Below are positions 46,701-54,178 of a stretch of 64,000 bases of DNA, in pieces. The DNA lies in contig NZ_FNBN01000003.1 in NCBI RefSeq assembly GCF_900102545.1, positions 735,461 through 799,460 on the forward strand, in the 5' to 3' direction. The notes under the pieces were generated by a model. It searched no databases. It worked only from the letters and a program-made list of their open reading frames with translations, and was not told the DNA's origin. This DNA is from Chitinophaga filiformis (GTDB taxonomy: Bacteria > Bacteroidota > Bacteroidia > Chitinophagales > Chitinophagaceae). The position numbers and the translations under genes are program-made. How positions within the stretch are numbered: the first letter of the stretch is position 1; each line of letters starts with the position of its first letter.

Positions 46701-46986
46701 CAGTTGTAAGCGTGGCATCTTTAATATCTATGCTGATAACCGTGGATTTATCCAGCACAGTTTCGTTCCATAGAAACGAATAATCAGTACGGGCCTCAAT
46801 ATACCTGAATACCTTTTCAAGTGTGATCCTTTTGGATGATATGGTCAGGTTTTGAGAATAGCCGGTAGCACATACGTGCAATGAGCCTAAAATTAGCAGA
46901 ACAGCAGTAATTCTCATAATCAATAGCAGTTTGGCAGGCAAACGCCTTCCCCTGGCAGCTACTTTGCCGCAAGCGAGTAGTTCCAT
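43711..46986 (-). CDS. SusC-like TonB-dependent transporter with STN signalling domain
   Basis: This 1091-residue outer-membrane transporter also signals. After an N-terminal signal region (hydrophobic residues 21-42, ending ATGYSQ) it has an STN (secretin/TonB short N-terminus) domain at about 46-120 with ITLEKVFRYIEARTDYSFLW. A carboxypeptidase-regulatory-like domain (about 133-215), plug (VVSVGYGTLNKKEVSSAI; ESIDVLKGGAASAIYGTRG) and beta-barrel ending in FGLQLNF follow. STN-bearing transporters touch FecR in the periplasm to release the ECF sigma factor; both genes lie directly upstream. The ATG at 46986 gives the long basic N-region usual for this subgroup. Confidence 0.96.
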   Translation of the reverse strand: MELLACGKVAARGRRLPAKLLLIMRITAVLLILGSLHVCATGYSQNLTISSKRITLEKVFRYIEARTDYSFLWNETVLDKSTVISIDIKDATLTTALNESLKGLPVTYTIKEKVVLIEAARQQQRDTTAPASFLLRGKVTDEDGAPLVGATVAIKGTTNGAITNDKGEFTLQHAAANITILVSYIGYTERSIAVGNRNQITVALSASGTTLGGVNVVSVGYGTLNKKEVSSAITHLSSKELLSVGGNGALMSMQGKVAGLTIANSAAADPNSTPSVQLRGVSSRNAGLGPLYVINGVPGGNIDNLNQNDIESIDVLKGGAASAIYGTRGSNGVIVITTKKGTGDSRLFYDGYMGLDFITNKLSVLSRDEFLAHNRGVDHGGNTDWLKTVSRNPTLSQKHTLQFSGGSDRTNFMASVDYRKANGIDYRSSKEEYGARVNLNHSSANGLYSVNLNVAPRMAKTNMADYSGFNYALTLNPTLSPYDSTGKYAYIRTGFFSNNPLEAAKTVLAQQDIKYLDINGSFKINLLKNLNTILTVGQVNSVFREMHFTPSTNTNVAPINGGTGRNTGSQKYDESDQKSFEWIGNYSLNFDRHAIRLLGGYSFQQFTYSGLSGSNENFPSDVLTWNNLGSGLWNLEEGQNNVGSYKNDSRLVAFFGRLNYDLDQKYFLAASVRREGSSKFGRNNKWGYFPAVSAAWRISQEKFMQGISWLNELKLRADYGETGNQDFDNYLSLDTYSGYGYYIFNGVTYQVWGPSQNTNYDLHWEKALNFNLGMDFEVLDSRITGSLNYYIRTNKDLLGYYAVSNPPNIQGQTYANVGTMKNSGIELQLNASVIKKKDFAYNLSFAGASNSNKFVSFSNDLFKGQKYIDVVGMPAPGSPGNLQRLQEDKRIGSFYALKSAGVNDNGALLVYNKKGEIITADKANNDDKQFVGNGLPQFTASMGNTFTYKHWDLNIFLRGSFGYKVFNTVAFYLGTPATQSDANVLTTAYDGSKYSKLTSASTSSALSDYFLESGSFVKIDNVSLGYTQPVRFRYLSTLRVYLTARNLYTFSKFTGGDPDLIPVNGLYPGVNSSLNYYPATTQLLFGLQLNF

Positions 46987-47187
46987 ACTTTTGTGAAAGT
47001 GGATTTAAAAGTTAAACAGTCAATTCAAGCAATCTTGGTTGGATAACGGAAAATCCATCCCGGCGGGTCCTGACGGCAATCGGGATCCGCTTTTCTATTG
47101 TTCTCCGTTCGTGGATAAAAAGTCGGCTAATACTCCATACGTGGTTCGGTTTAATTGTGGAAAAAATATGTTCGTGGAAATGGACCC

Positions 47188-48345
47188 TTAAGGCAGTATT
47201 GTTATAGTTTTATCGCTGATATTATAGTGTACCCCATTCGCTCCTAAAAATTCCATTACTATTGATAAATTAACGTTCCTGTGGAGAGAGCCTCCGATAT
47301 GGATATCAGGGACTGTTCCCTTATAAACTACGTCTACATCATACCACCTGGATATCTGCCGCATCAGGTCAGCAAAATTGGTATTGTCGAAAGACAACCT
47401 GCCCCTTGTCCATGCGGTGATCTGGTCTGTATCTACAGTTTTGGCAGACAGGTGGCCGTTGTTTCTTTCCATACGTACCTGTTGTCCCGGCCTGAGCACC
47501 ATTTCCTGCGCAACGGTGCGAAGCTTTACAGCGCCTGTGAGCAGTGTGGTCCTGGAATTATCTTCATCGCTGTAGTCGGTCACATTAAATTGAGTACCCA
47601 GTACGACCACTTCTGATTTGTTAAGCTGTATCACAAATGGCATCTCCGCCGTTTGCGATACTTCCAGGTAGGCCTCGCCGGATATCTCTACTCTTCTTTC
47701 CGTACCTGCGAACACAGTAGGGAACCTGATGCTGCTGCCGGCATTCAGCAACACCTGTGTGCCGTCAGACAATACCAGTTTAAACTGCCGGCCCCGTGGT
47801 GTGGTCACCATATTATATACAGGTACCGCGTTTCCTGCAGTGCCATTCTTATGATAATTGAGTCGTCCTTCTTCTTTCAACAGACGGGCATTGCCTTGTT
47901 GTGCCAGCACCCCATTGGCAGAGCTATCCAGCAGTATCTGGTTGCCATTGGCGAGTGTCAGTACAGCTCCATTTTTTCCGGGAGGGGCATCAAAATGAGG
48001 GGCCGCCGTTACATTGATGGGCACAGGCTTATCACGCTGCAGCGAAATGGTCACCAATAGCAGGATTACTGCCGCTGCTGCAGTTACCGCCGCTGCTTTC
48101 CACCAGCCAAATACTCGCTTCTTCTTGTCCAGCCTGTTTTCCAATAAGGCAAATACAGCTGCAGGATCATATTCCCTGGTATGAACGGCATACGCCGGAT
48201 CCTGGAATGTCTCATCCAGCCATTGGTCTATGACTTCAGGATAGCCGCCTTCATCGATGTACGCGTACAGCTTTTCCAGTTCCCCGTCCTGCAGGGTATC
48301 GTCCCGGTATCGTTTCAATAACTGTTCAAATTCGGCCTTATTCAT
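47188..48345 (-). CDS. FecR-family anti-sigma factor
   Basis: The 385-residue inner-membrane protein has a cytosolic N-terminus (about 1-80, helical, binds sigma), one membrane helix near 85-104 (AAAVTAAAAVILLLVTISL), and a periplasmic FecR domain (TPRGRQFKLVLSDGTQVLLN, SIRFPTVF, VEISGEAYLEV, ILGT-type strand VVLGTQFNV). A C-terminal DUF4974-type STN-like domain is LSFDNTNFADLMRQISRWYDVDVVYKG in outline. It transmits the signal from the STN transporter to the sigma factor. It lies 70 bp after the sigma gene and 201 bp before the transporter. Confidence 0.96.
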   Translation of the reverse strand: MNKAEFEQLLKRYRDDTLQDGELEKLYAYIDEGGYPEVIDQWLDETFQDPAYAVHTREYDPAAVFALLENRLDKKKRVFGWWKAAAVTAAAAVILLLVTISLQRDKPVPINVTAAPHFDAPPGKNGAVLTLANGNQILLDSSANGVLAQQGNARLLKEEGRLNYHKNGTAGNAVPVYNMVTTPRGRQFKLVLSDGTQVLLNAGSSIRFPTVFAGTERRVEISGEAYLEVSQTAEMPFVIQLNKSEVVVLGTQFNVTDYSDEDNSRTTLLTGAVKLRTVAQEMVLRPGQQVRMERNNGHLSAKTVDTDQITAWTRGRLSFDNTNFADLMRQISRWYDVDVVYKGTVPDIHIGGSLHRNVNLSIVMEFLGANGVHYNISDKTITILP

Positions 48346-48415
48346 TGTAGTATGTCACAGGACATGCCCGTTATCTGTAATAGACGGATGAGCAGTAAAA
48401 AGGAAAACATGGTTT

Positions 48416-49024
48416 TCAAAAAAAATAAAAAAAAGTACGGCTGAGGTGTAATAGTGCAAGGATCAATAAGCTGCCGGTCTCCTTCATGAGTGATTTTCTT
48501 AATATCAGTAAGGCGCGTACCATATAGGTTTTGGAGGAAAGGGGCGATATTTTCAGGCGCCCGGCAATTTCTTTGTGGCTCAGTCCTTCCAGCTGACTAA
48601 GGGTGAATACCTGCTGCAATTTTGGTGGCAGGCTGCCGATGGCGGCTTTCATTTTTTCGCTAAGTTGCTTCTCCTCCAGAATTTCCTGAGGGGAGATGCC
48701 TTTGGTGGAAAAATAGTGCTGCAGGAATTCACGGTTGGATTCCCGGAATATGGTGGTTCTCAGTTGATCGCGCACCAGGTTGCGGGCAATTGTATATAGA
48801 TAACTATCAAAATTTCTGACAGCTGGCAGCTTTTGCCGGTGGTCCCAGATCTTTAGAAAAATGTCCTGGGTCAGATCTTTAGCCTGCTCCGGAGATTTTG
48901 TCAGATGCAGGCAGGCGCCGAATACCTGGTTCCAATAAGTTTCAAATAAGTACTGATAGGCCTGCCTGTCGCCATCCGCCACAAGCTGCAACAATTCCTG
49001 ATCTATATAATTATTATTGTCCAA
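48416..49024 (-). CDS. ECF RNA polymerase sigma factor
   Basis: This 202-residue sigma-70 family ECF factor has region 2 at about residues 20-95 (AKDLTQDIFLKIWDHRQKLP, YLYTIARNLVRDQLR) and region 4 at about 125-180 (LPPKLQQVFTLSQLEGLSHKEIAGRLKISPLSS). It should direct transcription of the FecR/SusC/SusD genes once FecR releases it. The tail GSLLILALLHLSRTFFYFF is strikingly hydrophobic for a soluble factor and may contact FecR or the membrane. It heads the minus-strand unit. Confidence 0.96.
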   Translation of the reverse strand: MDNNNYIDQELLQLVADGDRQAYQYLFETYWNQVFGACLHLTKSPEQAKDLTQDIFLKIWDHRQKLPAVRNFDSYLYTIARNLVRDQLRTTIFRESNREFLQHYFSTKGISPQEILEEKQLSEKMKAAIGSLPPKLQQVFTLSQLEGLSHKEIAGRLKISPLSSKTYMVRALLILRKSLMKETGSLLILALLHLSRTFFYFF

Positions 49025-49260
49025 TAGTTAGCACCCAAAATTAGGCACTATATAGGGCTTTTTTTTGCATTTGGCAAGTGGAGAGAGACCAAAACCTGAA
49101 ATCACCAATATTGGTTTATTATACTTTAATACTTCTGCAGCTTCTATAAGGGCCTTTGCCATTGATGAAAAAAGGGTGTCTTCGTTTTTTTCAGCATGGT
49201 ACAGTTCATTGGTGTCAAGTATCTATATTTGCTACAACTTCAACCCTAAAAACCTCACTT

Positions 49261-49800
49261 ATGTACAGACTTATTCTCCTACTTAGCTGCTTATACTTCC
49301 AGCAAGCCGTTGCTCAGGTGAAGGAAGCCAAGGCACCAGCTACTCTGAAATCTGTCTTATTAGCGCAATTTAAAACCACCTGGAACCAGCAGGAATGGTT
49401 TGTGCCGGTTGCCAAAGGAATAGAAGGTATTACAGCGGAACAGGCCTCCTGGAAACCTTCAGATTCCAGTCATTCGGTTGGTGAGCTGGCATATCATCTG
49501 CTGTTCTGGAATAAGCGTTTACTCAATGAGTTCAATGGAAAAGACAAGGGCGCATTCAGCGGCAACAATAATGAGACCTTCGATGCCTTTACAGAAGCTT
49601 CCTGGAATGCTACCGTTGAGCAATTGAGGGAAGTGATGGAAGGTTGGGAAAAGGCAATTGCAGCAGCTGATGACGCAAAGCTTCAGGAGTGGTATGCTAA
49701 TATTGCGAACATGAATGTGCATAATGCTTATCATACGGGACAGATTCTCTATATCCGTAAGCAGGCGGGGAATTGGAATGCGGAGAAGGGAGTTAAGTAA
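49261..49800 (+). CDS. DinB-like protein with signal peptide
   Basis: The 179-residue protein has an export signal (residues 1-19, ending QAVAQ) and then one DinB/YfiT-like four-helix bundle. The likely metal ligands are His in SSHSVGELAYHLLFWNKR and in NMNVHNAYHTGQILYI, the usual family positions. A TATATTTG box at 49224-49231 fits a Bacteroidota -7 element and supports the ATG at 49261 over earlier starts. Enzymatic role is unknown; family members include thiol transferases. Confidence 0.88.
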   Translation: MYRLILLLSCLYFQQAVAQVKEAKAPATLKSVLLAQFKTTWNQQEWFVPVAKGIEGITAEQASWKPSDSSHSVGELAYHLLFWNKRLLNEFNGKDKGAFSGNNNETFDAFTEASWNATVEQLREVMEGWEKAIAAADDAKLQEWYANIANMNVHNAYHTGQILYIRKQAGNWNAEKGVK

Positions 49801-49834
49801 ATAGCAGAAGGGAACTGTTATCCCCTTCCGCTAT
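49801..49834. terminator. Hairpin terminator between convergent genes
   Basis: ATAGCAGAAGGG (49801-49812) pairs with CCCTTCCGCTAT (49823-49834) with one mismatch. It separates the DinB-like and esterase genes. Confidence 0.65.
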
Positions 49835-49851
49835 TATTTAAATTACCACAA

Positions 49852-51192
49852 TTACTGCACTCGCACCGATGACACCAGATCATTCGCATTGGGGCTTAGC
49901 GTCGTAAAATTAGGCGTATCGCCCGTTCTTGTCCATGACGTACCGCTAAAGTTATCATCTGCATACATAATCAGGGTTCGCCCTGCAGGCACTTTTACAG
50001 AAGAAGCCCAATCATTCGGCATACCTCTCGCAGCTAGTTGTGCCAGGGTGTAATTGCCTACAGGCAGCACCTGACTGGCAGCACCACCATAGTTAATGTC
50101 CTGATAAAATGTAACGCCGCTGTTCGCTGTACCGGTCACGTAAGGTTGCAGGATAGGCTGTAGCAGATTAGCCGCTTTGATATTGCCCGCTACGCTGGGA
50201 TGCAGGCCGTCTGTGTAATCAGCATTCGTCAACCAGCCATTGGTATCAATGTAATGTACTTTATTGTCGCCAGCAGCAATGCGGGCATTTACAGCAGCTA
50301 CTGTAGGGGTAACAAGGTAGCCGTTGAAGGTGCGCATTACAAAGATCTCCACATTCGGGAACTTTGTACGAATATTAGTCAGGAAGGTGATATAGCTGTC
50401 ACGGAACTGATTTTCCGGTACGTGGCCGTTATCATTGGTGCCCAGGTTAATAACGATCACTTTAGGTGTATATCGTGTGAAATCCCAGGCTGGCGCAGTA
50501 TTAAAAGATGGATTCTGCAACTTGAAATACTGTACGTCCATACCCGGACCATTATCACCGCTTACCAGCCGTATACCTGGGTAAGCGATCTGTGTGTGTT
50601 CGGTATGTAAGAGCTGTTCAGAGCATACCCAACCATAGCCGGACACGTTAGCCTGTTCGTCTGTATAGCCGCAGGTGATAGAGTCGCCGATCCATTCAAT
50701 CAGTTCGGTGAATGTAGAAGGTGCGCTGGTGGTAGCGCCGGCATCCAGTACCAGCCCCTGGAATTTGAAGACATAGTCATAGTCTTTGCCTTGTGCCACG
50801 CTGAGCGTATGGGTACCATTGCTCAATGGTGTGGGCGTAAGATTGATGGTGCCGGAAGCATTGTAGTAACTTATCCAGGGACCATTGTCAATCTTTGCAT
50901 AATAGTGCGTAGGATACCCCACTTTGATCTTCACGGTAGTGCCGGTAAAGTTTACACGGAAGTAGGCGCCGCCCCAGTAGCTTGCATATTCTGCCGGGTT
51001 ATTGAAATCCCAGCGGCCGAAGTAGTTGATATTACCATCAGTTGGGTCACCGGCAAGAGCAGCAGCATTTGATGTAAGCTTTGCCTTTAAATTATCGCTG
51101 CCGTTTGAAGTAGGTTCCGCGAACTGGGTTTTTACACAACCAAAGTGGAATAATACCAGGATGGCCAGGCTAAATTGTCTTAGCGTTTTCAT
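49852..51192 (-). CDS. SGNH/GDSL esterase (CE2-like) with beta/gamma-crystallin domain
   Basis: The 446-residue exported esterase has a hydrophobic signal ending FHFGC (imperfect lipobox). An N-terminal jelly roll (about 50-155; FGRWDFNNPAEYASYWGGAYF) precedes an SGNH hydrolase domain. The latter shows EWIGDSITCGY (nucleophile Ser), VIVINLGTNDN (block III Gly-x-Asn-Asp) and YTDGLHPSVAGN (catalytic Asp/His). This order is that of CE2 acetyl-xylan esterases. The last 90 residues (VTFYQDINYGGAASQVLPVG; TLIMYADDNFSGTSW) form a beta/gamma-crystallin-like domain that may bind calcium. It is monocistronic and probably deacetylates plant polysaccharides. Confidence 0.9.
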   Translation of the reverse strand: MKTLRQFSLAILVLFHFGCVKTQFAEPTSNGSDNLKAKLTSNAAALAGDPTDGNINYFGRWDFNNPAEYASYWGGAYFRVNFTGTTVKIKVGYPTHYYAKIDNGPWISYYNASGTINLTPTPLSNGTHTLSVAQGKDYDYVFKFQGLVLDAGATTSAPSTFTELIEWIGDSITCGYTDEQANVSGYGWVCSEQLLHTEHTQIAYPGIRLVSGDNGPGMDVQYFKLQNPSFNTAPAWDFTRYTPKVIVINLGTNDNGHVPENQFRDSYITFLTNIRTKFPNVEIFVMRTFNGYLVTPTVAAVNARIAAGDNKVHYIDTNGWLTNADYTDGLHPSVAGNIKAANLLQPILQPYVTGTANSGVTFYQDINYGGAASQVLPVGNYTLAQLAARGMPNDWASSVKVPAGRTLIMYADDNFSGTSWTRTGDTPNFTTLSPNANDLVSSVRVQ

Positions 51193-52030
51193 TGGAAGGA
51201 GGTTTTCTTTTTTGATAATGGAGATGGTTTTTCTAAAGGACGTGAAATTACAATTTAGCGTTGCGATATCAGTGCTGAGTTAAGTCAAAGTAGAACAGAC
51301 CAGAACAGATACAGCTGTGATGGGTTATAGCTGTGGATTTATACAGTTAAATGACGCGGAATACCGGTAAATCTAATCCGGTTAACCCGTAGCAGGAAGG
51401 CAGGTGTCCTGGTGCAGAAAAGCGTTACAGTCTTATTATAGCCGCTCTGGGTTGACAGTTCAGGCACAAAGGATTTTATGCTGCTTTTTTGTTAAAAAAC
51501 AATCATCCTTTGTGAAAATTGAATATTTAATATCATGGATTTATCCATAATTTCAATTTCTATAGTCCACGTTTTTTTTGAAATGTTATGCTAACGTTTG
51601 CATAAATAACGTCAACTCTCAAAACCCGGAGAATTTTTCAGCGCATTATGAATGAAAGAATAGAAAGAAAAGCAGGAATAACCAGCAGAAAGGAATGCGC
51701 GTAATCCGTTTAAGGCAGTATCTAACAGGTTCCAGCGAGGCCATTATCTTGATGTGATCATTAAAGATATTACTCTGCTGCAGGGGAATGTTTTGTCCTC
51801 CTGGCAACCGGTATCAACAATCTCAATCATTTTCCAGTATCAGATAAACAGCAGCTGGATAAATATTGACTGTTGTCATAACGGTTTCAGGTCATACGGT
51901 TAATTTTCCCTAAAGGCTCTGTCTGAAATAAAGCGTGGTTTTAACCATTTGATGCTGTATGCAAGTATCAACAATGCAACAAAGCGAAAATTCTGAGTAA
52001 CCTATATTAATCAATCGTAGAAAATTTAAA
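51193..52030. other. Long intergenic region with a possible gene remnant
   Basis: No intact gene is seen in these 838 bp. Near 51700-51880 the + strand reads as protein-like in two frames (GHYLDVIIKDITLLQGNVL, then NNLNHFPVSDKQQLDKY before a stop), which suggests a frameshifted fragment, though this is weak. The rest is AT-rich and should include the promoters of the esterase and the fucosidase. Confidence 0.4.
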
Positions 52031-53458
52031 ATGAAAAAACTTGCTATCCTTTTATTCGCACTATCTCTGACACCAATGCTGCTTTCTGCTCAGCAGGATG
52101 CTGGCCATGATAAAAAAATGCAATGGTGGCGCGAGGCGCGTTTTGGTATGTTTGTCCATTGGGGGGTATACGCTGTTCCGGCCGGTACTTATAAAGGCCA
52201 GCGCATCAACCGTATTGGTGAATGGATTATGAACCGGGGTAAAATACCGGTGGCCGATTACCAGGAATTTGCCAAACAGTTCAATCCTGTGAAATATGAC
52301 CCCGATGCATGGGTAAGGATGGCCAAAGATGCTGGTATGAAATACATTGTCATTACAGCCAAACATCATGATGGGTTTGCGCTGTTCGATTCAAAAGCCA
52401 GCACCTGGGATATTGCAGATGCCACACCTTATCATAAGGACCTGCTGAAGCCATTAGCTGAAGCCTGTCGCAAATATGGTATCAAACTCGGTTTCTATTA
52501 TTCACAGGCACAGGACTGGAATAACCCTGGGGGAGCAGCTTCACGCAAGGTAACATCAGAAGGTTGGGCCAATCCTGATTCTGCGCGCATCGATGCTTAT
52601 ACTGCAGCTAATAACGGCCATTGGGATCCTGCGCAAACAACTAAAACTATGTCGCAGTACATCAATGAGGTGGCAGTACCTCAGGTAAAGGAACTGTTGA
52701 CCAATTACGGTGATGTAGCCGTTCTCTGGTGGGATACGCCTACCAACATGACTGATGAATACGCAGAAAAGTTTAATGAACTTTTAAAGTTGCAACCTAA
52801 TATTATTACAAACGACCGTCTTAAACGACCTAACTATCCGGGTGATTACAAAACACCTGAACAAAGAATACCGAACCTGAACGAACTGGATGGAAAAGAC
52901 TGGGAGACCTGCATGACGATGAATGAAACCTGGGGATACAAGAGCTATGCAAACAATTGGAAGAGCTCCGAAACGCTGGTGCGTAACCTGGTGGATATTG
53001 CTTCTAAAGGCGGTAACTATTTGTTAAATGTAGGTCCTAAGGCAGACGGTACTTTTCCGCAGGAGAGCATTGACCTGCTCAAACAGGTAGGCGACTGGAT
53101 GAAGGTAAACGGTGAAGCCATCTATGATACCGAAGCCAGTCCCTTTGGTTTGTTTGCCTGGGGGCGTTGTACCAAAAAGGAGAATGCCGGCAATACCACA
53201 CTTTACTTTTCGGTATTCGACTGGCCGAAAGATGGAAAGTTGGTGATACCCGGTTTGAAGAGTAAAGTGACGTCGGCTAAATTACTCGCTGGTAACAAAG
53301 CACTCAAAACCAGTACAGGCAATGATGAACTGGCGATCGAAGTGCCTGCTGATGCTTTAGATAAGATTGCAACGGTGATAAAAGTGGAAGTAAAGGGAAA
53401 AGTAGCAAGCACATTGCCGCAGCAAAAGGAGAAAATGAAAGCAGGAGCGATTGATTAA
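52031..53458 (+). CDS. GH29 alpha-L-fucosidase
   Basis: This 475-residue secreted retaining fucosidase has a signal peptide ending LLSAQQ. GH29 landmarks follow in order: WREARFGMFVHWGVYAVPAG, YIVITAKHHDGFALFDSK (substrate-binding His pair), GIKLGFYYSQAQDW, and VAVLWWDTP with the nucleophile Asp at residue 235. YLLNVGPKADGTFP is the closing barrel signature, followed by a C-terminal beta domain (about 370-460). It stands alone outside the PULs and likely removes fucose from host or plant glycans. Confidence 0.95.
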   Translation: MKKLAILLFALSLTPMLLSAQQDAGHDKKMQWWREARFGMFVHWGVYAVPAGTYKGQRINRIGEWIMNRGKIPVADYQEFAKQFNPVKYDPDAWVRMAKDAGMKYIVITAKHHDGFALFDSKASTWDIADATPYHKDLLKPLAEACRKYGIKLGFYYSQAQDWNNPGGAASRKVTSEGWANPDSARIDAYTAANNGHWDPAQTTKTMSQYINEVAVPQVKELLTNYGDVAVLWWDTPTNMTDEYAEKFNELLKLQPNIITNDRLKRPNYPGDYKTPEQRIPNLNELDGKDWETCMTMNETWGYKSYANNWKSSETLVRNLVDIASKGGNYLLNVGPKADGTFPQESIDLLKQVGDWMKVNGEAIYDTEASPFGLFAWGRCTKKENAGNTTLYFSVFDWPKDGKLVIPGLKSKVTSAKLLAGNKALKTSTGNDELAIEVPADALDKIATVIKVEVKGKVASTLPQQKEKMKAGAID

Positions 53459-53475
53459 TCAAGCGTGTTCAGCAT

Positions 53476-53519
53476 CATCTTTATCCTGCCGGAAAGTTAT
53501 CTCTGGCAGGATAAAGATG
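53476..53519. terminator. Perfect 15-bp hairpin between convergent genes
   Basis: CATCTTTATCCTGCC (53476-53490) pairs perfectly with GGCAGGATAAAGATG (53505-53519). It follows the fucosidase stop and precedes the YciI-like stop, and could serve both. Confidence 0.7.
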
Positions 53520-53523
53520 AACT

Positions 53524-53790
53524 TCAGCCCGGTAGCATTTCATCCATCCAGTCCCTGATCACGAACGATTTCACCATTCCTTCAAGAATAAACGGATCCT
53601 CCTTCACAAACTGTTCTGCCGCTGCCCTGGTCTTGAATATTGCCATGTTTCCTCTGTCGGCGAACGGCCCTACGCCAATTACCTCACCACTCTCGATATA
53701 CTTGTCCAGCACAGCCTTGTGTCTGGGATAAATGCTCATAATCGTCTCCATAGAGGCTCCGGAGGATTCCCCGATTACTACTGTTTTCAT
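53524..53790 (-). CDS. YciI-family protein
   Basis: The 88-residue ferredoxin-fold protein has the YciI pattern: RHKAVLDKYIESGEVIGVGPFAD and AAAEQFVKEDPFILEGMV, the D-P-F/Y segment being characteristic. YciI proteins use a His/Asp pair in some members; the function of this one is unknown. It begins at 53790 and is convergent with the fucosidase gene. Confidence 0.88.
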   Translation of the reverse strand: MKTVVIGESSGASMETIMSIYPRHKAVLDKYIESGEVIGVGPFADRGNMAIFKTRAAAEQFVKEDPFILEGMVKSFVIRDWMDEMLPG

Positions 53791-53984
53791 GTCTGGTATT
53801 TTTCACAATATAAAACAAAGACAGGATACAGGGGCTGCTGGCTGGATGTTGATAAAATGCCCGGGTCCCTGTAACCTTTTTTTTGTTGCATCGTTTAACA
53901 GTTGACAATTCCCAAGACCTATAATGACTGGTAGCCGTAGATGGGACAATAACCTATTTCCTCATTCATCTTAAAATAAAAGAA

Positions 53985-54140
53985 ATGAAGCTATCAAAAT
54001 CTCTACTGGGCGCCATCCTGATTGGCATTGCTATTGAAACAACTGTCGTTTCCTGTGGAAAAGACGACCAGCCGAAGCCCAAAGAAAAGCCCAAGCAAGA
54101 TCAACCGCTGGCAAACTGCCCTTTCTGTGGTATGGGTTGA
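53985..54140 (+). CDS. Candidate RiPP precursor: lipoprotein-like peptide ending CPFCGMG
   Basis: This 51-residue peptide is preceded by an AT-rich leader. Residues 1-23 form a hydrophobic signal with lipobox VVSC (Cys 24), followed by a proline/lysine-rich linker (residues 29-41) and the C-terminal core ANCPFCGMG with Cys 45 and Cys 48. It ends 38 bp before a DUF692/MNIO enzyme gene. MNIO enzymes (MbnB, TglH, ChrH and relatives) modify cysteines of a neighbouring small peptide, and several known precursors have export signals. The C-terminal cysteine pair next to such an enzyme makes a modified, possibly lipid-anchored peptide likely. Alternative: an ordinary small lipoprotein. Confidence 0.7.
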   Translation: MKLSKSLLGAILIGIAIETTVVSCGKDDQPKPKEKPKQDQPLANCPFCGMG

Positions 54141-54178
54141 TCACTGAAATCTGACATTTACGCTGTAATTTCAAAAAG

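Noticed and set aside
51700..51880. Possible frameshifted gene fragment before the fucosidase
   Set aside because: Protein-like stretches occur in different frames, but none matches a family I know; kept only as a remark on the intergenic region.
53903..53930. TTGACA followed by TATAAT upstream of the candidate peptide gene
   Set aside because: Spacing is only about 12 bp and this promoter type is not the one used by Bacteroidota.
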